From CAYJNO01 sp964371715 (GTDB taxonomy: Bacteria > Bacillota_I > Bacilli_A > Erysipelotrichales > Erysipelotrichaceae), in contig CAYJNO010000032.1 in assembly GCA_964371715.1 (NCBI GenBank), positions 1 to 17,777 of the forward strand: a stretch of 17,777 nt of DNA, read 5' to 3'. The notes under the pieces were generated by a model. That model was given only the letters and a program-made list of their open reading frames with translations. It did no database searches and was not told where the DNA came from. Each line of letters opens with the position of its first letter. Position 1 is the first letter of the stretch. Positions 15,301 through 17,777 of this stretch are shown in pieces. Both the position numbers and the translations under genes were made by a program.

Positions 15301-16377
15301 GCATATGTTGATATTTTAGCACTAAGTGCAATCAATGATACAAGAGGTGGAGGATTTGGTGATTTAATTTTAAAAGATCTAGCAAAAATGCTAAGTGAAA
15401 TATTTAAGGAATCAGTATATCGAGTAGGTGGTGATGAATTTGTTGTATTAGTTACTAATATGAATGAAATTGATTTTGAGAAAAAAATAATTGAACTAAA
15501 AAATTATTTGTATTTTGAAAATCGATTTGAAGTATCTATTGGATATACATGGAATCAAGGAATACACAATGAATATAAGTTTAAGGATTTAGATGAGGGT
15601 AAAAAATACACTAAAATGCTATCTGAAAATCTTGATATTGAAATAAAAAATAGTAAATATATTGTTTATTTACAACCACAAATAAATTTTGAAACTAATG
15701 AAGTTACTAGTGCAGAGGCGCTTGTAAGAAGAATTGGTTCTTTGGATTCTTTACAACCTCCAATATCATTTATCCCATTCTATGAAAAGGAAGGAATAAT
15801 TTCTCAGATTGATACTTTTGTCTTAGAAGAAGTATGTAAAACATTTAGAATTTGGAAAGATAAAGGTTGTAAAACACTTGATTATATTGCTGTTAACTGT
15901 TCAAGAATGACAATTGCTAAAGAAGGTATTGTAGATATATTTGTTGACATATGTAATAAATATGATGTAGAACCTAAAAAAATAGTTATTGAAATTACAG
16001 AAACAATTAATGGAATAAGTGAAAAATTACTTTCTAGAATTATTAATAATTTTAAAGATGCAGGATTTACAATTTCCTTAGATGACTTTGGTAGCGGTTA
16101 TTCAAATTTCTCATCATTAGTAATTTCAAATTTTGATGAAATTAAAATTGATATGAAATTAATTAAAGATATTGATACTAATAAGAAATCAAAAATATTA
16201 ACTAGTGTTGCAATAGGACTTTGTACGCAACTTGGAAATACAATTTCAATAGCTGAAGGTGTAGAAACAAAAAAACAAGCTGAAATATTAAAAAGTCTTA
16301 AATGTTCTAAGGGACAAGGGTATTATTTTGATAAACCTTTAGATATTGAAGATTTCTCTAAGAAATATATAGTATAA
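12391..16377 (+). CDS. Large PAS/GAF sensor with two GGDEF domains and one EAL domain
   Basis: A 1328-residue cytoplasmic c-di-GMP enzyme with no membrane segments. Order: PAS (~25-140), PAS (~165-280), GGDEF (~285-445), GAF (~475-630), PAS (~645-755, with C693, C704, C707), GAF (~775-925), second GGDEF (~935-1055), EAL (~1080-1325). GGDEF1 is intact: D321, N324, D330, GGDEF at 362-366, and an RxxD inhibitory site (R353, D356), so it should be a product-inhibited cyclase. GGDEF2 keeps GGDEF at 1013-1017 but lacks the RxxD site, has A977 for the substrate Asn, and lacks the usual AxxALYxAK helix; it is likely regulatory. EAL has E1109, N1169, E1201, D1231-D1232, K1252, E1289 and Q1309, a complete phosphodiesterase set. 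It therefore may both make and break c-di-GMP, switched by its sensors. AAAGGGG precedes the ATG. Confidence 0.88.
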   Translation: MTNKNLFLNKFASTKLIDDGYKAKILEEIIDKSPMAINLWDNNMKNVMFNKFAMDIFNVTDKEKYVENFFRLSPEYQPNGILSKKHGINNFEIAIRDGYHKFNWMHKDENDKEIPTEITLVKLDINDEETYIISYINDLRFEFLNAKPRSYDYYFNDILPRNVLLKEVSNLTEEWFFSVDVRTGYFHYYGKIWDEDIENHRILKDDEAFNMNLVHHEDIPIMVEMMNNLIDSEKTEYDIRLMTDNGVHEYFRISYKHVSDENGNIVFIVGKGRNIHLQKMFEERSQKDLLTECYNKISSENIVGDKLAYLPNKQHAFFIVDIDNFKAINDNLGHYFGDVVLREISSSLKEIFRDEDVVSRIGGDEFVVFLENISNVKLIKDKANTILEVYNKTYSGDNQDYSISGSIGIAIYPQDGTTYDELYKNADKALNQAKLLGKNRYVMYSKELRVGTTRSITKIENATRIASSFFDYELISEVFNIIYENNGSSSSINNALEHVCKKYKADRCYIFETFDGGENYSNTFEWCKEGISKEIENLQNISKVLLKDFFDKAHNSVIYSNNLRETIDDDEAFRRMIDQGILSFIHAQIRRDNIVTFFIGLDDTKKTRIWNEREINSLQYIGKIISIIRQSVVLDQQVNKLATYNQNSTYILDNIDNVVYVSDINNYNLLYLNRSGKEAVGVYNDEDYLNKKCYKILQGKDDVCEFCTNHLLKSNEYYEWSYYNPIIKSTFLLKDKLIPFNGKLARLEIATDVSKVINLENELEDKLKDEKFLIYCVEMLHSGDEPNHSINRLLDVVCSYYEADRSYIFEISEDKKHISNTYEHVTIGQEAHISEFQKIDIIELDTLIEKLKKYTSLTIDIEETFKDKDSLEYQIMATHGIDSVTIGSIINKNNEITGFVGVDNPKTNVDKITIIDSVAKFTASFIEKTKLINKLNNLSYYDMLTGVKNRYSYSLKLKNIDYAKIDSLGVAYVDILALSAINDTRGGGFGDLILKDLAKMLSEIFKESVYRVGGDEFVVLVTNMNEIDFEKKIIELKNYLYFENRFEVSIGYTWNQGIHNEYKFKDLDEGKKYTKMLSENLDIEIKNSKYIVYLQPQINFETNEVTSAEALVRRIGSLDSLQPPISFIPFYEKEGIISQIDTFVLEEVCKTFRIWKDKGCKTLDYIAVNCSRMTIAKEGIVDIFVDICNKYDVEPKKIVIEITETINGISEKLLSRIINNFKDAGFTISLDDFGSGYSNFSSLVISNFDEIKIDMKLIKDIDTNKKSKILTSVAIGLCTQLGNTISIAEGVETKKQAEILKSLKCSKGQGYYFDKPLDIEDFSKKYIV

Positions 16378-16399
16378 TAAGATATATGGAGGATTTGTA

Positions 16400-16927
16400 A
16401 TGAAATGTTTAATTGTTGTAGATATGCAAAATGATTTTTTAAATGGTTCTTTACCAGCTTATAATGGAGATCAAATTATTGATAATGTTTGTAATAAAAT
16501 AAATGAATATTTTATTAATAATAATAAAGTAATATTTACATTAGATACGCATGATGATAAATATTTAGAAACTTCAGAAGGTAGTAAACTACCAATAAAA
16601 CACTGTATTAAAGGAACAAGTGGTTGGGAGATACATCCACAAATTTGTGAAGTATTAAAATCGAAAAATATTAATGAAGATTATTTATTTATTGAAAAAA
16701 ATACATTTGCTAGTCTTGAATTGATAAATGAAATCAAGGATTATGATGATATTACATTAATTGGTGTATGCACAGAGATATGTGTTGTATCAAATGCGCT
16801 TTTAATAAAGGCAAATTATCCAAATATAAAAATAACTGTTGATAAAAATGCTTGTCGAGGTGTTAGTGATAAAGGTCATAATGACGCACTTAATGTAATG
16901 AGTAGCTGTCATATTGAGATAATTTAA
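16400..16927 (+). CDS. Isochorismatase-family hydrolase, nicotinamidase-like
   Basis: A 175-residue cysteine hydrolase. The likely catalytic triad is D8 (VVDMQNDF), K100 (EKNTF) and C128 (GVCTEICVV). Metal ligands D49 and H51 (TLDTHD) and H68 (IKHC) match nicotinamidases. The ligand usually at H57 is E57 in a YLETSEG context. PncA converts nicotinamide to nicotinate for NAD salvage, and the NadE gene follows by 14 bases, which favours that role. Other isochorismatase-family amidases remain possible. GGAGGA (16388-16393) precedes the ATG. Only 22 bases separate it from the c-di-GMP gene and no terminator lies between, so all three may be one transcript. Confidence 0.75.
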   Translation: MKCLIVVDMQNDFLNGSLPAYNGDQIIDNVCNKINEYFINNNKVIFTLDTHDDKYLETSEGSKLPIKHCIKGTSGWEIHPQICEVLKSKNINEDYLFIEKNTFASLELINEIKDYDDITLIGVCTEICVVSNALLIKANYPNIKITVDKNACRGVSDKGHNDALNVMSSCHIEII

Positions 16928-16941
16928 TAGGAGTAGAGTAA

Positions 16942-17712
16942 ATGTATAAATTTAGTGTAGAAGAAACAACAAATGATTTAATAAATTGGATTAAAACATA
17001 TTATCAAGATCTAAGTCTTGATACAAAAGCAGTAGTTGGAATTTCTGGTGGTAAAGATAGTAGTGTTGTTGCGGCTTTACTAACTAAAGCTTTAGGTAAA
17101 GATCGAGTAATTGGTGTTTTAATGCCACAAGGAGAACAGTTTGATATTGATTTTAGTTTAAAACTTGTAAACCATCTAGAAATTAAACATGTTACTATAA
17201 ATATCAAAGATATGGTATCAAATACCATCTTAGGTCTTGAAAATGGTTTAAAAGAGCTAGGTGTAAATGATTTAAGCACTGTAACAACTTTTAATACACC
17301 GCCAAGAATTAGAATGAGTGTATTATATGGTATCGCAGGAAGTGTTAATGGTAGAGTTGTTAATACTTGTAACTTATCTGAAGATTGGGTAGGTTATGCT
17401 ACTAAGTTTGGTGATGGTGCTGGAGATTTTTCATTGTTAATGAATTTAACTGTAACTGAGGTTAAATTAATTGGAGAATATTTAAATTTGCCAATGGATC
17501 TTGTTAAGAAAACACCTATTGATGGCTTATGTGGTAAAACAGATGAAGAGAATTTAGGTTTTACATATGAAGTATTAGATCAATACATCAGAAATGGCAC
17601 AATAGAAGATTTAGAAGTTAAAGCAAAAATTGATAGATTAAGAAAAATAAATATGCATAAGCTATTACCAATGGCAAATTATAACCCAAATATTAGAACG
17701 ATTGAAGATTAA
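16942..17712 (+). CDS. nadE: NH3-dependent NAD+ synthetase
   Basis: A 256-residue NadE of the short, ammonia-using type, lacking the N-terminal glutaminase (amidohydrolase) domain of longer forms. The ATP pyrophosphatase P-loop SGGKDS is at 35-40. Further family motifs are TPPRIRMSVLYGIAG (119-133), SEDWVGYATKFGD (146-158) and GLCGKTDEENLG (195-206). It makes NAD+ from deamido-NAD+, ATP and ammonia, the last step of both salvage and de novo routes. Paired with the nicotinamidase-like gene it points to nicotinamide salvage; PncB and NadD must lie elsewhere. GGAGTAGAG precedes the ATG. A hairpin follows 15 bases after the stop. Confidence 0.92.
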   Translation: MYKFSVEETTNDLINWIKTYYQDLSLDTKAVVGISGGKDSSVVAALLTKALGKDRVIGVLMPQGEQFDIDFSLKLVNHLEIKHVTINIKDMVSNTILGLENGLKELGVNDLSTVTTFNTPPRIRMSVLYGIAGSVNGRVVNTCNLSEDWVGYATKFGDGAGDFSLLMNLTVTEVKLIGEYLNLPMDLVKKTPIDGLCGKTDEENLGFTYEVLDQYIRNGTIEDLEVKAKIDRLRKINMHKLLPMANYNPNIRTIED

Positions 17713-17725
17713 AGAATGATGTAAG

Positions 17726-17777
17726 TGAACTGCACCCCAAAAATTGGAGACAATTAGAAAGGGTGTAGTTTTTTTAT
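17726..17777 (+). mobile_element. Possible IS3-family left end, cut by the window edge
   Basis: TGAACTGCACCCC, followed by AAAAATTGGAGACAATT and GTGTAGTTTTTTTAT, resembles left ends of IS3-family (IS150-type) elements in low-GC Gram-positives, in which the transposase gene starts just after the T-rich stretch. The window ends before any transposase can be seen, so an intact IS, a fragment, or a plain terminator all remain possible. Confidence 0.4.
17728..17775 (+). terminator. Terminator-like hairpin after nadE
   Basis: AACTGCACCC (17728-17737) pairs with GGGTGTAGTT (17761-17770), nine Watson-Crick pairs and one G-U, and a run of seven T begins at 17769. It would end nadE transcription. The same bases look like an IS3-type end, so the hairpin may come with the element. 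Confidence 0.6.

Noticed and set aside
361..17712. Recoding of TGA as tryptophan, as in Mollicutes
   Set aside because: Family-typical full-length proteins are read with the standard code and Trp appears as TGG.

Overview
The window looks like chromosome from a very AT-rich, low-GC Gram-positive-type bacterium (Bacillota). By eye well under a third of bases are G or C, and codons favour A/T at the third position. All 14 genes end in TAA (12) or TAG (2), never TGA, and Trp is read from TGG, so the standard code applies. Strong AGGAGG-type ribosome binding sites, PTS genes, a PRD-type MtlR, NH3-dependent NadE and IS3-like DNA fit a gut Erysipelotrichales/Coprobacillaceae-like or related lineage. 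That placement is an inference, not a proof.

Layout. (1) 1-360 has no gene. It holds a 31-bp palindrome, a strong terminator, a cluster of CCCCGAAAG repeats and sequence resembling an IS3-type end. (2) 361-726 is a small membrane-anchored protein with its own terminator. (3) 757-3149 is a two-gene unit: an MFS exporter, then a long regulator with an unrecognised ~280-residue N-terminus and an ArsR-type winged helix; a palindrome pair wraps the promoter. (4) 3234-5142 is a convergent redox pair, a GltD-like flavoprotein with two Fe-S clusters facing a flavin/ferredoxin fusion, sharing one terminator. (5) 5211-11357 is a hexitol PTS operon: operator, promoter, mannitol-type IICB, MtlR, IIA, a 1-phosphofructokinase-type kinase and a SorE-like sugar-phosphate dehydrogenase, then a terminator. 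(6) 11359-12219 (minus) is a PPK2 polyphosphate kinase. (7) 12338-17712 is a 1328-residue PAS/GGDEF/GAF/EAL c-di-GMP protein, closely followed by an isochorismatase/nicotinamidase-like hydrolase and NadE. (8) The end carries a terminator-like hairpin inside sequence resembling an IS3-family left end.

How the genes work together. The most interesting reading is the hexitol operon. It has a mannitol-type transporter, activator and IIA, but no mannitol-1-phosphate 5-dehydrogenase (MtlD). In that place are a 1-phosphofructokinase and a SorE-family reductase. SorE acts on the carbinol next to the phosphorylated carbon. The same chemistry on D-mannitol 1-phosphate would give D-fructose 1-phosphate, exactly the substrate of the kinase. 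This suggests a mannitol route through fructose 1-phosphate to fructose 1,6-bisphosphate. It is a hypothesis from gene content and stereochemistry and needs biochemical testing. The c-di-GMP protein may share a transcript with two NAD-salvage genes; no functional link is proven.
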